DNA of 64,000 nt from Syngnathus acus (lineage: Eukaryota; Chordata; Actinopteri; Syngnathiformes; Syngnathidae). The stretch covers positions 8,922,104 to 8,986,103 of the forward strand of contig NC_051105.1 in NCBI RefSeq assembly GCF_901709675.1, in the 5' to 3' direction. Position 1 is the stretch's first letter. Every line of letters starts with the position of its first letter. Both the position numbers and the translations under genes were made by a program. Shown here piece after piece: positions 37,921 to 51,640 of this stretch. The notes beneath the pieces are model-generated. The model worked only from the letters and a program-made list of their open reading frames with translations. It had not been told where the DNA came from and searched no databases.

Positions 37921-38740
37921 GTTATATATTAAAGGTTGAGGACAGGGAAATCAATTAAAAATTAAAGCATTGCATAATGCAGGCTCACAATGAATGTAAT
38001 TAAAAGATAAAAGATCTGATTATACATAATACAGAGTATTTTCTGCCTTTAAATGAGAATAAGTCATGAGCAGTGCTGCGGGGATGAATGCACGCATGTT
38101 TGTGCACACGACTAATGATGTTCAGGGAATGAACTGTCATTAAAAACACACAGAAAGCAGCAAGAAGGACAGTTACAGTGGTGGAGCCCGGGGCTTCGCT
38201 TTGAGTGTGAAGAATGGAGATATTTTTGACACACTAAGAGTTCAGATAAAGGATTGTGGTGATAAACCTATGGAATATGTAAGCACACACAATTTATGTA
38301 CATATTTCTTTGCAACAGAGTCTCTTAATAAAAAGAGAGAAAGTGGTTGGCAAAATAATATTCAATTGAATTCCTGCCGTGGGAGCTATTATGAAGAAGA
38401 ATTTTCCCGTGCCCTCATTTACCAGTTGCATACCGATCCATTTTGTCTGTGCTAGCTGCAACATTTAACATGCTTTTTTCATATTATTACAGTAATTTCA
38501 TGTCCGTCACCTACAGGCAAAAATCAATTGGTGCTGTGTCAGGTTTTGTTGACAGTTACACTAATGGCTATTCTCTACCTCTGCCTTTCTCTGCCGCTCG
38601 CTGTGTGCATGCACTTCCAATTGAACCACTTATAGTAGAAAAATTAGATATTGTTTGAATTGCAAGATGAAACTGTACATAGGATCAATGAAATCTGTAA
38701 AACGTACATATAGTCTAGACATTTTCAGTCTGCAAAATAA

Positions 38741-40840
38741 TTTATTAAACCTACAACATATGATCACAGCTTTACATTTATACACAGAGTATGGATAAAT
38801 ATTCATCTGTAATCCTTAATTTTTGAATGCAGTGCTTAGAAATTTTCATTTTTCTGTTAACAGTACATTTATCACACAAAAATACAGCATCATTGCAATT
38901 TACACAGTTGTAACTTTTTCTTTGAGTTTGACATTCTTATTAAATGAATAATAATTATTTTAAGGTGCCGCATCTTTTTCAGAAATTCGCATGGCTCTAG
39001 CATTTATCCATTTTTAACCCCCAATTTGAAGCTGAATATTTTTGGTGGTGTTTTGCTTTAGTCCCATAAATTTTAGCGACATTGTGAGAACGTGCCAACA
39101 CTAAGTACGATTTCATATCGCTGCACTGCACCAGCAATTGAAGTGACAACAACTTTTGACTGACAGCCTTTTTTTACAAATCAATTTCCCAACAACTGGC
39201 AGCATTTCTAACCCAGTCATTCCCATCGCCTGATTATAGTGGGTCCACTGAAGACACCAGCAAAGTACAACATAAGAGACAAAAAGCGATGTACTCCAAC
39301 AACAGGAACAATTGCAAAGAAATAACAATAATACAGCGATAACAACTTCTCGATTCTTCAAACAGGACAAGGAATGATGTTTAACTAAAAATACACATGT
39401 ACAGAAATAGAAGCGCTTAATAATGGAAAAATAAATACAGCATGTTTTTGTAACTCATCCTTTTTTCCACATCATTAAACAAGTGTCCGGAGGACTAATT
39501 GATTGCCTGTTTGGATCAATAATGACCAGTGCTGACAAACAATCCTGCAGGGGAAACAATCTTTTCCTGTCTCAGCTAACCTGCAGTGGCAGACTTGTCG
39601 AAGGAAAGCAAAGTGTCAGTGGCAAACAGTAATAAAAAGTGTCCGTCTGGTCCAAAATAGCCATGATGATAGATTTGAAAATGCTATCAATAATATTACT
39701 AGCGAAGAGGTTCCCTGTGTCATCCCACCAAATTTCGACGGCACTAGTCTTTGATCCCATTAATTTGCTTGATATAATTTTCAGCCTAACCTTTGATGCT
39801 GCTTTTGTCCTTTTCAAAAACCACTTCGTCAGTCCCTGTAATTAGAAACAAAATGTCCGCCTGTCTGCTTCATCCACCAACGCTGGTGGGCAGAGACTGC
39901 ATTGGTGCATTACTGCTGTACAGTATTTTACTGAGCAGTAGTAGTCTCATTTGTTTTATATGGATTCATTAGGTTACACTTACAAAATACTGCAATGTTT
40001 AAAAAAATTAAAAAATATTGGAATACATCTCATACATTATTTTTCTTTCACAAAAGACTTTAACACCAGACATTTATTTGGTGACGAAATGTAATCTCAT
40101 ATCTAACCGTCTACTTTGGTTACGAGTTTGTTTATGAGGTCTGGATGAGGCTTTACTGCAAATGTGATTTGTTTTAAGACACAAGTAAAATCCGCCAGCT
40201 ATAACTAATTGTACGTTCCGTATTACATATATCTGTACAACATGGATACCGGTACTAAAAATATTATTGCTCTATTCATAAACTTACTCTATGCAAATAG
40301 AACTTCAGACAAGCTGATATACATTGTAGCGAGAATATTCCTTTAACACATAACACTATGCTTGACTCAACTGGTCAACAGTCGAATCTCAGCTTCTAAG
40401 CAAGGAATATCCAAAACAAAGGAGGCGTCAGATATTCCGAAGTCAAGTAAGGATCCGTCATGATTGATGGCCACCACACGAGAAGCTTGAGCTCATGAAG
40501 AGAAAACCAACCATTCGGTTTGGAAAATACGTTTCTGTTCATGGAATATTCTCGGCTACACACAAAAGATTACAGACATGTACACTGAAATTTGCCATTT
40601 GAACATTGGAATTGTAGACCCAGAAGATTGCACCAATCTCCAATTCCTAAAGCTCAAGCTTTGAAGCATCCAACCTGGCATAACCAGTTTTGGAAACATT
40701 CTTGACTTTGGGAACCTCATTCAACATTATTAGGATCAAATAAAACATGTAGGATCACATGGAAGCCAGTGCAGATCTCCACTGCTTTGACTCCTTGTGT
40801 GGCAGTAGTGAGTTTTCTTTCCCGCTGTGCCTTTAAACAT
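38741..40840 (-). other. slc5a7 3' UTR candidate
   Basis: AT-rich sequence downstream of the slc5a7 stop without a convincing coding frame. Minus-strand AATAAA signals are seen near 40074 and at 38741-38746, allowing a 3' UTR of about 0.8 to 2.1 kb. Mammalian SLC5A7 is also known for a long 3' UTR. Confidence 0.35.
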
Positions 40841-43637
40841 TTAATTTTCATCTTGAAACTCCTCAGGACTTGACACTTCGTCATTGCTCAGGACCTCTCT
40901 GTTGGTGAAGGTGGCTGCGAGGGAGGCACCCAGTGCTCCTTTGACGGGCGTCATCTCCGATAGGATGATATTATCATGGCTCACCAGTGTGGCTTTGTCC
41001 ATGATCTCCTTGCTGTGTTTGGAGACCACAGCATCGAAGAAGTCGTACTTATGTGACAGCGTACCACTTTCGAAGATATACTTTGTCAGGTAGGAAAATG
41101 CCACGTTTGCTAAAAAGGATGCCAACATGGATACTGTCTTGAAGGGGAATCTCTGCTGGACAAAATACTCGACATCACCGGTGAGGTGGTGTATCTTCTC
41201 CTGGATCACCCATCCAGGGTAATAGATGAAGGGAGGAAGTTTTAAATATGGTTCGCCTCCGCCGATTCGTAGCAAAAGACCAAAGACATAGGCGGCCACT
41301 GAGCCGTACGTATTTGTTCCTTTGACAAAAAGGACGCTAAGAAGTTGAGGAAAGACGATGACATAGACCAAGTCCGAGCTCAGGTACCACAAGCCGTATA
41401 CTGTTCCGGTTAACAAAGCCATGGCTGTGGCGAGGGCTCCGAAAACGAAGATAGTGAGACGCATCACCCAGACAATCTCACGATCCGAAGCCTAGAGGAT
41501 AATTAGAAAAGCATCATTGGAATTTGCATCCATCAAGTACCGGATGAGAGATTTGTTTGCCTTGGTTGATTGTTATGATTGATGACACCATTAAACATCA
41601 TGACTGCATTGTCTTAATAATTTAAAGACAAAACACTTCAGCAAGAACTGCTTTAGGAATGCTGACATATGCAAACGACTTGGTTCAAAATGCTTCCATT
41701 TTGTAATCAACAGGTCGCAATCTTACCGACTGTCGAAAAGCAAGTTGATAGATGTTCCTCGCAAACATGGAGCTGGCAGATAGAATGGAGGAATCTGCGG
41801 ATGACATGACGGCAGCCGACACCGCTCCCAGGCCAAAGAAGGAGATGTAAGGCGGGCAGAGGTGCTGAAGCACAATCGGAAGGATCATGTCGGATTCATC
41901 TCTCTCTTTTGGAGGTAGGGCCCCATAGGAAGTCTGATTCCAGTCTAGAGATGATACTGAAACTTTAAAATGCATTTCTGACCATATATTCAGGATTCAT
42001 CAAATTAGTGACCTTATGGAGTCATTTAGCCCAACGACCATTCCATCCTTTGAGAATCATGATGTTTAGTGTGCATGAAGTAAACCAAAGCCCCAGCACA
42101 TCTGGCAATGTGTATTTACCAGTGGATGCCCCGATAGCTCCTATGAGGATCGAGGGAACTGCCATGATCAAACAGCCGAAGGCAGCGAGGAAGGAAAGGA
42201 CCTGGGCGTAGGTAGCTGAAGAAGCAGAAAGAACCCGTTGAAAATAGACTTGCCAGGGGATCCCACCCAACATCTGGAAACAGAAAAACAATCGTATTTA
42301 CGGAGCTTCATCACACAATTGCCCTTGCCCCCAAATAAACATCAACCCTATAAAAACTGACGGATTTACTGGTTTGCATGATGGCTCTTCCTGAAGACGG
42401 GTATAACTTACCAGCAAACAGAAATTATCTGCCCAGAGCCATTTGTCTGCTGGCTCAATTTTCCCCAGCCAGGGTGACTGGTGGATGGCCTCCTTGGCTG
42501 TCACACTGATGTCTGACACAGCAGGATTGGACAACGCAAAAGGCACACTGATCCACTGATGGTCAGATGACATAGAATGACAACATTGCAAGTATTCATT
42601 GATAATCGATATCTGATATGTTTCTGGCACTTGGTTTGACTGCGAGACTCACCAAACCCACAAAGATGCAGAAGAGTTGCACTACATCTGTGTAAGCAAC
42701 TGAGTAGAGTCCTCCCACAAGAGTGTAGAAGATAGCAATCAGGGCTGAGATCACCACGGACATGTTGATGTTTATGTCCACGATCACACTCAGAGTGGCA
42801 CCTGTGGGACAATAGTAGGAAGAGAACTTTCACAAATGCCAAACAAAAAAGCCACACAAAGTATGAAAAGAAAATACAGATCTGGTATCTAGCAGAAGTC
42901 CATTTAATTTGCGTGTACAGTGCACAGTGGTTGGGACTGGTCAAATCTGGACCGATAGGATTTCAGAATCACCTACCCAAGGCAGATAAAATGGCTGCGG
43001 ACCAGAAGATTTCGCCCATGACAGCGGGGATGAAAAGCAGACCCCCCATCCTTTTCCCGTAGAGCTGTTGGAAAGGATCCAACATTGTGACATAGCCACG
43101 GGATCGCATCGGTTTGGCAAAAAAAAGGCCACCTGGAAGACATTAGAAATGATGTCACTACAAATCCACTCAGATGTGTATTTTATAGGAGTTGACACAA
43201 CAAAGGTAATGAGTGAGCCAAACTCCACACAACAAGAAATTCTTCTAACCTAGTACCAGGCTGAGAGCGTAGCCAAAGGGTGCTTGGGCCCAAGCCAAGC
43301 CATAGTCGGGTAAGTAGACATATTCAGCTGTCCCGTTGATGTAGCCTCCCCCTACCCAAGTCGCTGAAGAAAAAAAAAAAAAAAAAAAAAAAAAGAGACG
43401 GTCCATATCAGCCAATTACTTTGTTGCTATGGTAACTAAATTAGACTACTCACCGGTCATAGTGAATACACCCACAAATAAGCCAATGTCCCGGCCACCG
43501 ACCATGATGGTCTCGCTCCGGTCCCTGCCATCAACCACGCCGGAATTCTTGTTCTTCCACGCCGCCCAAATGCCCACGAAGAGAATCACCAGATAAAAAA
43601 GTACAATAGCCACGATACCCTCGACGTGGATGGTCAT
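40841..43637 (-). CDS. slc5a7: SLC5A7 / CHT1, high-affinity choline transporter
   Basis: CHT1 is the sodium- and chloride-dependent choline uptake carrier of cholinergic nerve endings and limits acetylcholine synthesis. Eight coding exons: 43454-43637, 43250-43363, 42977-43132, 42653-42801, 42412-42555, 42120-42273, 41727-41944 and 40841-41491. They join in frame to 1770 nt, 589 residues (human 580). The start gives [20 protein letters not shown]. Signature stretches include [40 protein letters not shown] and [17 protein letters not shown], all in the SLC5 multi-helix core. The C-terminus (about 85 residues) is cytosolic and acidic and ends EEFQDEN. It diverges from mammals most in the loop near [20 protein letters not shown] 5' non-coding exon may start above 44475. 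Confidence 0.97.
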
Positions 43638-44660
43638 CTTGTTCAGTGTCTTCAATTGCTCATTGAGAAAACGGCAACACTAGAGAGAAACATGGCTTGG
43701 CAGTTTAATAAAAAAATCAATCAATAAATAAATAATTTGTATTGATTTATTTACATAAACAAATGTACTAAATTTAAGCGGTCCAACAGACTGTGTAATA
43801 TATATAATCACTAAATACAAATTGCATAAAAAAATATTCAACAGACTAAAAGGCATTCTTTAAATATTTTGTCTTATTTCACTATAACAAGAAAATTCAA
43901 ATATTTAATAGATGAGATTACAAAATATGATAAACATTTTTAACCTCTTGTAGTGCAAATTTCCCTTCTCTCTAACATAATCATTTACTATTACAACCTT
44001 TAAAGTGCAAATTATACATGTTTTTCTCAACGAAATGAACACACACACACATCAAATAACCCTCATATGCTGCACATGAGGCTAAAAAAAATACATATTT
44101 TGCCTTTGAATTCTGCTCATGCCTGTTTTTTCATCCATTAAGTTTATGACCGAAATCCAAACTGGACGTTGTAGGTTTCAGAATTCATTAAATATTCACC
44201 TTTTAAAGGAAAGTCCCACATAGTTATCTTTTACTGTGTACAGGTTGGTTTAGTAATATCTAACAGAGAAGTTAATCTGGAGTTATTATTTGAACTCCAA
44301 TGTGCCGCATCCTAAGAACCAGATCTTGAGTCTCAGCACCTTGTTGACCTCATCATTTCTCAGGTGCGACTAAACATTATTGATCCGTATTTAAATGATC
44401 AATATCCACTGTGGCCGCAGATAGGCCAAAACATAACAGCTCAGCAAGTGGAAAACATGACAAAATCATCTCACCTTTTTCTTTGAATGAGTTGACAACC
44501 ACAGCCAAAAGCAGGAATAAGAAGGTTCCAAAATTAAATCAAAGAAGATGCCTTGTTGGATGGAAGTTATATTTCACCATTTAGTGATGTTCAAAGTCCA
44601 AACACGATTATATTACAGTGTTTTTAAGTCTTCAAATCCCTGGCACATCTGCGGGACGTA
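43638..44660 (-). other. slc5a7 5' UTR intron and promoter-side DNA
   Basis: The first coding exon has a clear acceptor just above 43679, so a non-coding first exon lies upstream. A plausible donor (AAAAAG|GTGAG on the minus strand) occurs at 44475. The intervening intron is very AT-rich and holds no gene. Confidence 0.4.
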
Positions 44661-44664
44661 GTAC

Positions 44665-44666
44665 GT

Positions 44667-44691
<25 letters not shown>
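44665..44691. repeat. (GT)n microsatellite
   Basis: A GT array followed by GA-rich sequence (gagagagaaagagagag) to about 44710. It lies upstream of slc5a7. Confidence 0.9.
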
Positions 44692-44698
<7 letters not shown>

Positions 44699-44699
44699 A

Positions 44700-45624
44700 A
44701 GAGAGAGAAAGATGGGGAGGGAGCGAGAGAGTGGAAAAAGGTGGGTGGGGGTGGTTTGTCGTGGGTGTGGAGATGAATGGGAGTGGTGGGTTTATTGGAT
44801 GCTGTCAGGGTGGGTAGATGCTAGATGAATGTCTTCCAGGGCAGGACCAAAATAGCATCTAATAGAGAGTGGCAAGTGAGGCTGTGCGTCACTTGCAAAC
44901 CTTTCCAATATGTGAATATCATATTTGAAATGTTAACTTGGTTACTTTTTGGACTGCCTTTGCTTGCTTAACTATTTTAAAACACTTCTGGTTATAAGAT
45001 GGTTAAGTTGAATGATTTGTGTGTCAGTGTTCCCAATCTTATGGGCCACTTTAGATCTGCAACTGCGAATCAATCGGGAGAGCTCCGCATCACTAAATCT
45101 CAGGTTCAACACTCGAGTTCGGAGTACCAAATGTCACGTCAAAGTGGATTTATGAGGTGGTAGCGATGGGAAAAAACAATGGCTTGACTCTTATTTAGTG
45201 TGTCGTTTTTGCTACAGGTGGTGTTGACATATTGCATTATGTTGTTGTTCCTTTAAGTCACCACTTGCAAATAATGAAGTAGTTGGCAATACTTCATTTA
45301 AGCTCAGTTAGAAGGATGGATACTCATTGTCCCTAGTATTGAGCAATAGTGTTTTTTATTATTTATTAGTATTAAATGTGAAGGTTAAAAATAGGCACCC
45401 AATGTGCTAAAGACTGATCATTAATTAAAAGAAAAATTACAAGGAGTCGTGAAATATTTTTTTGCCATACTGTTAATCAATACCTACTCCTTAATGTAAA
45501 TATTCTTCTAAGTGTGACAGCTGTTAGCGACAGTGTTATGACAGTTACCGCTGACAGGCTAGGCTGCAATGCACACAGTGAGTCTAATTGGAAGGGTTAC
45601 ACACACACACACGTACACACATAC

Positions 45625-45665
<41 letters not shown>

Positions 45666-46084
45666 AATAGACAGATATAATTATGCAAATGATACAAATG
45701 ATATGCAGTCACTTTATTGTCCATTGACGTGGTGCCACCCTAACAAATCATACTTGATTTTCTTAATTTTACCGAGGTACAAAGTATTTCTAAAACTAAC
45801 ACTATTATGGAGTATGTATCTGCATCGTCATTCGGATAGTATTCCAATATAAATACGACAAAAAGTGATCTGTTGTAACCGTACTGTACTGTTAAAGCGG
45901 CCTTAGCTGTTGCCACTGTTTCCATCTACTAATAAATGTCGCCCTCTTGTGGTACTCTTCCCACATTGCAGTGTGATGATTCCTTTGCTGTGTGAGGTCA
46001 GAAAAGTTCACTTGACTGTCTTGGCATACGGTATTTCAGTTCCACGCATCGCTCAGGTGTTAAGAGAACATTTCCGCACAGACT
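44700..46084. other. slc5a7-claudin intergenic DNA
   Basis: No gene is seen. It contains a compound (AC)n/(TA)n array at 45601-45662 and, read on the minus strand, an AATAAA at 45713-45718 that would serve the claudin gene with a 3' UTR of about 0.37 kb. Confidence 0.5.
45601..45662. repeat. Compound (AC)n(TA)n microsatellite
   Basis: AC units broken by acgt, then about 16 TA units. Confidence 0.9.
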
Positions 46085-46932
46085 TTAGACATAATTATTC
46101 AGTCTGTAGCCACTGCTGGAGGCCGAGCAAAGCGAGGATGCGCGATTGCCCTTCAAGGCCTCTGGAGGATTATACGGAGGAGCCGGCGGGTAGCTGTTGT
46201 TGATGTACGGAGGAGGAGGAGCTGAAGACCGACTCCTGTGCATTTGGGGACGTCTCTGCGACCGCTCACCTCTGCTGCTCCAACACAGTACCAGTCCTCC
46301 GCACAAACTGAGGCAGCTCGACGCGTAACCAAGATACACCGCCAGGCCGATCTCGTACTTCATGCCGTTGTGAGGGAAGGGATCATAGAAATCGATGATG
46401 ATGTCATTGGTGGTCCAGGACACTGTGGTCAAGCAGAGTAAACCGGCACAGAGAAAACATATCCCTCCGCTCATGACCAGGGGGGACTTGATTAATGAGC
46501 CGTGGGCAAAGTAGGTGCACTTCATCCCCATCACAGAAACCACAATCGCCAGGACGGAGGTGACACAGGAGAGCACCATGAGTGCACGGGCAGCCTAATG
46601 ATGAGGAGGAAAGACATTTTACGCAACATGATTCTTTTCACCTCGCTTCTAATGAAGAAATATACAAGTTTGAAAAGTGTGCATATGCACCACAGTACCT
46701 GTATGTCCTGCGGCAGCGCCAATAAAGATCTGTACAGCTCACACTGATAAATGCCCGTGCTGTGCCAGACACATTCCATCCACAGGCCTTTCATGTAAGC
46801 GGTGGCCGTGATGATGTTCGAACCGACGTAGGCTGAGCTGCGCCAGTGTGGGAGCACAGTGGCGGCTACAGTTCCCACGAACCCCAGCAGGCTCAAGAAG
46901 AAACCGAGGAGCTGAACTGCAGTGCTGGCCAT
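46085..46932 (-). CDS. cldn14-like: Claudin, closest to claudin-14
   Basis: Claudins are four-helix tight-junction proteins that set paracellular ion permeability. Two coding exons, 46699-46932 and 46085-46594, are separated by a 104-bp intron and give 247 residues. The first extracellular loop has the family signature W30, GLW 49-51, C54 and C64 ([16 protein letters not shown]). The C-terminus GYRLNNYV ends in the PDZ-binding [35 protein letters not shown] and the GYRLNxYV tail are all closest to human CLDN14 (239 aa). The cytosolic tail is longer and proline-rich ([20 protein letters not shown]). Human CLDN14, as I recall, has an uninterrupted coding exon, so the intron after ALPQDIQ is notable. 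It could be a teleost claudin-14 paralogue rather than the direct orthologue. Confidence 0.9.
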
Positions 46933-49135
46933 GTTCGACTCACTTGGCAAGATTCCCAAGCTGCAAAGGTTCCACACGTAGTTTCAAATCCAAAGTGCAT
47001 AGTAAATATTAAATCTTAAGTTGTTACATTTATCAGATCTAAAATACGTAAGCACAAAAGCTGTACGGACTTTGAGGTACCTTCAATAACAAACGCATTC
47101 TTGAGTCCCATAGGCAGCAGATGTGGTTGACTCTTCCAGTTAAGGGCACTCGCGAATTCCAGCGAGCTTACATTTTGTCACGGACTCTGAGCAATTCCTC
47201 AAGTGCGAAGCGAAGAAGCTGAAACTATTCCGACATCAGTCTCTGCTGAGTGGCATGTGTCTGCATCTGTAACTAATGAGAGCAGCGTTCAGTTTAAAGT
47301 TTCTCCCAGGAGGGCACGCCGTGCTGGTCTATTTGCCGACATCCTCGCCGCCCCTCAGGAGGGAAGAAATTAAACATTGACAGAAACCAGCCAAGCTTGG
47401 AGCAGTGTACTGATATAAACCACTAACTTTGAAAATGCTCACACTATAAAACCTCTCTTATGACCTCTGCAATAAACTGACCAAGAGAACAATTTCTGAT
47501 GTGCTGTGACATGAGCTCACCTTGCACGTACTTGCTTCGGGTATTTAACAGCAGCTCAACTCTTTTGATTTAGTTAAGCATTTACTTCCTTTGTCTCTTT
47601 TGTGCTGCGTGTTTTGAATAAAAGGCCAAGGGAAATAAAGGCCTTGAGAAATGACTCGGCTGTTTCACAACAATGGCAACCTCTGTTTAGCCCTTGCCAG
47701 CTTTTTGTTAGCGATTTTATTACGCAAATACCAAATGTGTTGCTTTGGTTGCAGTTTTTTATCTGTTGTATGACAATTAAATCATAACTTGGATACATAT
47801 GGCACCAGCTTGAAGAGTTTAACTGAACAGCTATAGGAAATATTTGGGGGGAATCTGAACAAATTAGATGTCGACCAACATTCTGGAACAGACTAAGTTC
47901 AACCGTGAACGTTGATTTACTATCATGACTGAAATTACACAAGATGGGCTGTGAATGAATGACTGCTGTAAAAACACACCTGAATATTCTCTACATGGCA
48001 AAAACTGCATGAGAGGTCTACCCATGGTCACAGGGGCACAGATTTAGCCGAGAAGCCCTATATGTGACTATTAAAAACACAGGTGAGCTTGACACATGTC
48101 AATCTGGTACATACATAGAGCTTGCCCTCCATCAGAAGCTGTTCTCTCATCTCCTGTTAAGAACATCGCTGCCCTTTGTGGTCCACCTGCAACGAAAGGA
48201 CACAACAACAATGAGGCATGATTTCCCCAGCTTTTCCCTCTGCAAGTGCTCAATTCTGATGTGATGATCCTCTGCAAAGCGTGCCTGTGGTGTGGGAGAC
48301 GCCATTTAAATGTGGAACACCTAATAGTCTTAGTTGGACGGAATAATCCTGTGATTAGCAGCTGAGCGTAGCTGTGCAATGTGCTCCACGATAACATAAT
48401 ACATTTGGGTGTCCATTTATACTTTGTCTTGCGTGACACACATCTTAGCAGACTTGCTGTGTAAGAAACTCAAGGACACCTCTTCTTACAGAAATTGTGT
48501 AAGACTTTTGGTACCTTAGTTGGAAGATCATGGTTCAGGGTTGACACTTAATCACATTTTTGGTTCTAGTAACAGTACAGTAAGGTGCCCCAAAACATTT
48601 GTCCAACCAAAATGTATCACACTTAAAACATGTAATATGGAATATAGTATTAAACAGTATTATTATTATTATTACTGTTAATTATTATTATATTATATAT
48701 TATATATAATATTTAGTGGAGAGTAAAGTGTTTATTTACTTGGTTTTTTATTTATTTATTTATACCAAAGTAATTTAATAGGCGTTATTTCTACAGGCAA
48801 ATCAATTTCGTGTAATGTGTACAACAATAAATTAGGACATTGAACGTCTCGCGCTACTGCCGACTGTCATTACACTAAAAGCTCTCGTTCAAGTTCAATA
48901 AATTGGTGAGTTTACTTTTTTTATGTATAAAAATTACTTTTGCCTATTTGTATTACAGGTGTGTAATATATATACTGTATTTATTTACACTGTATATAAA
49001 AGAGTGGCAATATAGCGCATTTACTTAGTGATACTTATAGCTAGCCAACTAGCTAGCAAGCTACTATTTCCAGTGTATTTACAGACCAGAAAATAATGGC
49101 AGATTGTGTACATGTTTGACATTTTACAGTCAATA
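46933..49135. other. claudin-fbxo47 intergenic DNA (divergent promoters)
   Basis: The two genes are transcribed away from each other here. Upstream of the claudin start, cctttgcag followed by cttggg on the minus strand could be a 5' UTR acceptor. Upstream of fbxo47, a donor-like attg|gtgag near 48905 and an acceptor (ttttacag) at 49129 suggest a short non-coding first exon. AT-rich simple sequence lies at 48655-48715. Nothing else is recognised. Confidence 0.4.
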
Positions 49136-51640
49136 ATGCCGAGAGTAAAAGCAAGAAGGTACAGTAGGCCGAGTTGGAATTACCGTCAGGTCGCCGTCAA
49201 GACTCGCAGTCAGATGATGGACAGCAGAAACTTCTTCCAAAAACTTCCAATAGAAGTTTTTCATCTGATTCTAGACAAGCTCTCTGGTAAGGTACAGCTG
49301 TGAGCTCCGAGTCAAACTCAGAATATCTCCCATTTAAATGTATTGCTTGATTAAAATACACTACTTGTAATGTATGACAAAATATAACACATTGTATTGC
49401 TCGTGTATTGAATGCAAACAATCAATGGTTTGGATTTGTTATTGCTTTTCACTCACTAACAAACTTTTTGACAAACATTTTCCAGTGCTGGAGTTGAGTG
49501 TGTTCAGCTTAGCTTCCAAGAACATGAATGGATATATGATGGACTACATAAGCACCATGACATTGAGGGGCAAAACCATGCACCAAAACCTTCATAAGAC
49601 CGATTGCCCTGAGCAGGAATGTTTCGGTAAACATTTCAGAGACCTAGGTAAGCAGTTGTATGGACTTAAATTCATGTGATGTTTCTTTTTACATTAGCTT
49701 CATGATAGAGAACGGCTAAAAGTACTGAAACAGTTGGACACATTTAAAAAGGGAAAGTTCACTTGTGTAGGTAATATTGTACTTAAAGGTCGTACTGAAA
49801 TAAAATTGTATTTGAAACCTGATATCCCCAACTATTTGTAACTATATTAGTATTGTTGTCTTGTTTTCTTAGGTATATTGTTCAAACGGTGCACCATGTT
49901 ACTACCTACAAAGGAGAGGCTGAAATGTATCCTGCAAAAGTTTTCACAGGTACAAAACTAGGTAAAAAAACTTGATAATGTATAATGTGCAGATTTACAT
50001 GGTTTTCAGGTTCCTTGTTTCTTGTGGGAGACTTGCTCAGCACCGAATTGCATTGGTTTATCCAGATATGGAACTTTTCTGCAGGTGAATTGTCAAATGA
50101 TGAATGCAAATAGAAAAAAAAAAAATGCTACACATTTTCTATTGATTTCTTTCACAGACCATAATTGCAGGGTGGGATGAGATTGAGTGCCAAAGAGTGT
50201 TCCACTTCCTGTGTGAAGTCACCAATTTGCTGAATAAAATCGAGACAGTCACTACTATCAGGAAACCTGGTAAGGGTCTCTCAGAGAAGTCTTGTAGAAA
50301 GTCTTCCAGTAAAGTGCTCGGAGGCTTTTACAGCTTCAATAGGGTGAGTCACTATAATTTCTTCCAAGAGTCGAGTAATTGCGATCTGGGATCTAATTCG
50401 CTGAGAAGATATTGTAAGCCTCGTGTAGAGTTCATCTTGAACTCCAAATAGCACTTGTACAAACAAATATACTCTTTCAATTTAACCTTAGTGGGAATCA
50501 ATTTGAGGTAAGGCCTTTATTTGTTCAAAAGCATTTCAATATTGTTGAATTGCTTCTTTGTTCCACCAACATCGCCCATTCCCATTTTCTCTGTTTATGC
50601 AGGCCTGAAGTGCTATGAAGAGCTGGAGCTCCGCTACTTCTGTCGCAAGGTTTTGTTAGACTTGTCTATGAACCAGTCAGACTGTCAATTTTGGCTCCTG
50701 CAACTCCTGAAACCTTGGCCCATGGTCAGCCAGGCACACTTACTCTTAATCCTCTATGGGCCACAGCTGTCTGAAGGTGAGATAACTCTCATTTTGCTGG
50801 TAAGACAGTCGGTGGGCAGCGTTTCACTGTTCCTTGCAGGCCCCATCATTTGGCAGGATCTGGTGGAACGGGAGCTGCCTCAGGGTGCTCTGTGGGAGCT
50901 AGCCAGCAGCCTTCTTTTGCTCTTCAACAAACCCAAACTGAAAGACTGGACTATGCAAACAACTCTAGCAATCTTTGAGGAGATTGTTGGTAACAACATC
51001 CGAGTGCCATGAACGACGTGTCCACGTACACTGAATAAATAGAATGAGTTGATTTAGTTCTCCATTTGCAGCCATTCCTCAGCCATGGCACGTGGAGAAC
51101 GTTGCCCGTCTCTTGGTGGTGTGTGGCAATAACTTCTGCTACACCGTCTTGGCAAGCAGGGCCCAATCTGGATTTATCAGAGACATTGCCAAATTGATTG
51201 TCTACATTATTCTGGTAGCTACTGCTGTAACTTCTGACATCTAGTGGGAAAATCTCACAGCTCTTAACACGTAATATTTTTTTTTTTGCATTTGTAATAT
51301 GTAGGTGTGTGAAAAGGATGGCTATGAGATAGGCTGGGTGGTACATTTGGTACAGCAGCTTCACAAAAGCCTCGGCTCAGAAGTCCAAAGGATCGCCTTC
51401 GTCCGCCATCTCGAGAACACGTTCTCAGAGATTATCGTTGATTTACTTTACATGTATGATGAGGGTAAGTTGAGTCAGTGTGACCTTTCTTTAAATGACA
51501 CCCCATCAAAAATCCATTAACTCTTTCTTGTGTTTCCAGGAAACCGTCTTGACAACGGCAACTTTTTCACAGCTACGTTTCTCCTTCTGGAAGCCAGTGC
51601 TCGATTCCATGCAAAATTCCTCCATTTGTTGCTTGAATAG
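49136..51640 (+). CDS. fbxo47: FBXO47, F-box protein (meiotic)
   Basis: FBXO47 is an F-box protein needed in germ cells for meiotic prophase in mouse. F-box proteins recruit substrates to SCF ubiquitin ligases through SKP1. Ten exons: 49136-49286, 49486-49647, 49873-49949, 50010-50084, 50158-50269, 50603-50776, 50840-50989, 51072-51214, 51305-51464 and 51540-51640. They join in frame to 1305 nt, 434 residues (human 452). The F-box is at about residues 36-75 (KLPIEVFHLILDKLSVLELS). Conserved blocks follow: LFKRCTMLLPTKERLK, GTFLQTIIAGWDEIECQRVF, FWLLQLLKPWPMVSQAHLL and ARLLVVCGNN. The start at 49136 was chosen because an acceptor (ttttacag) immediately precedes it; an in-frame ATG at 49112 is possible if that site is not used. 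The N-terminus is shorter than in mammals. Confidence 0.93.

Larger units (their letters stand above)
29060..38740. other. gcc2-slc5a7 intergenic region, no gene recognised
   Basis: About 9.7 kb without a recognisable coding sequence. In human the SULT1C genes lie between SLC5A7 and GCC2; I see no sulfotransferase motif here. Contents noted separately: a perfect hairpin at 32408-32454, a C18 run at 33972-33989, a fragment of a teleost-wide repeat near 36541, GATA/GACA repeats at 37847-37920, and homeodomain-core-rich AT-rich DNA at 35100-35720. The open frames here are short and overlap on both strands. Confidence 0.5.
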
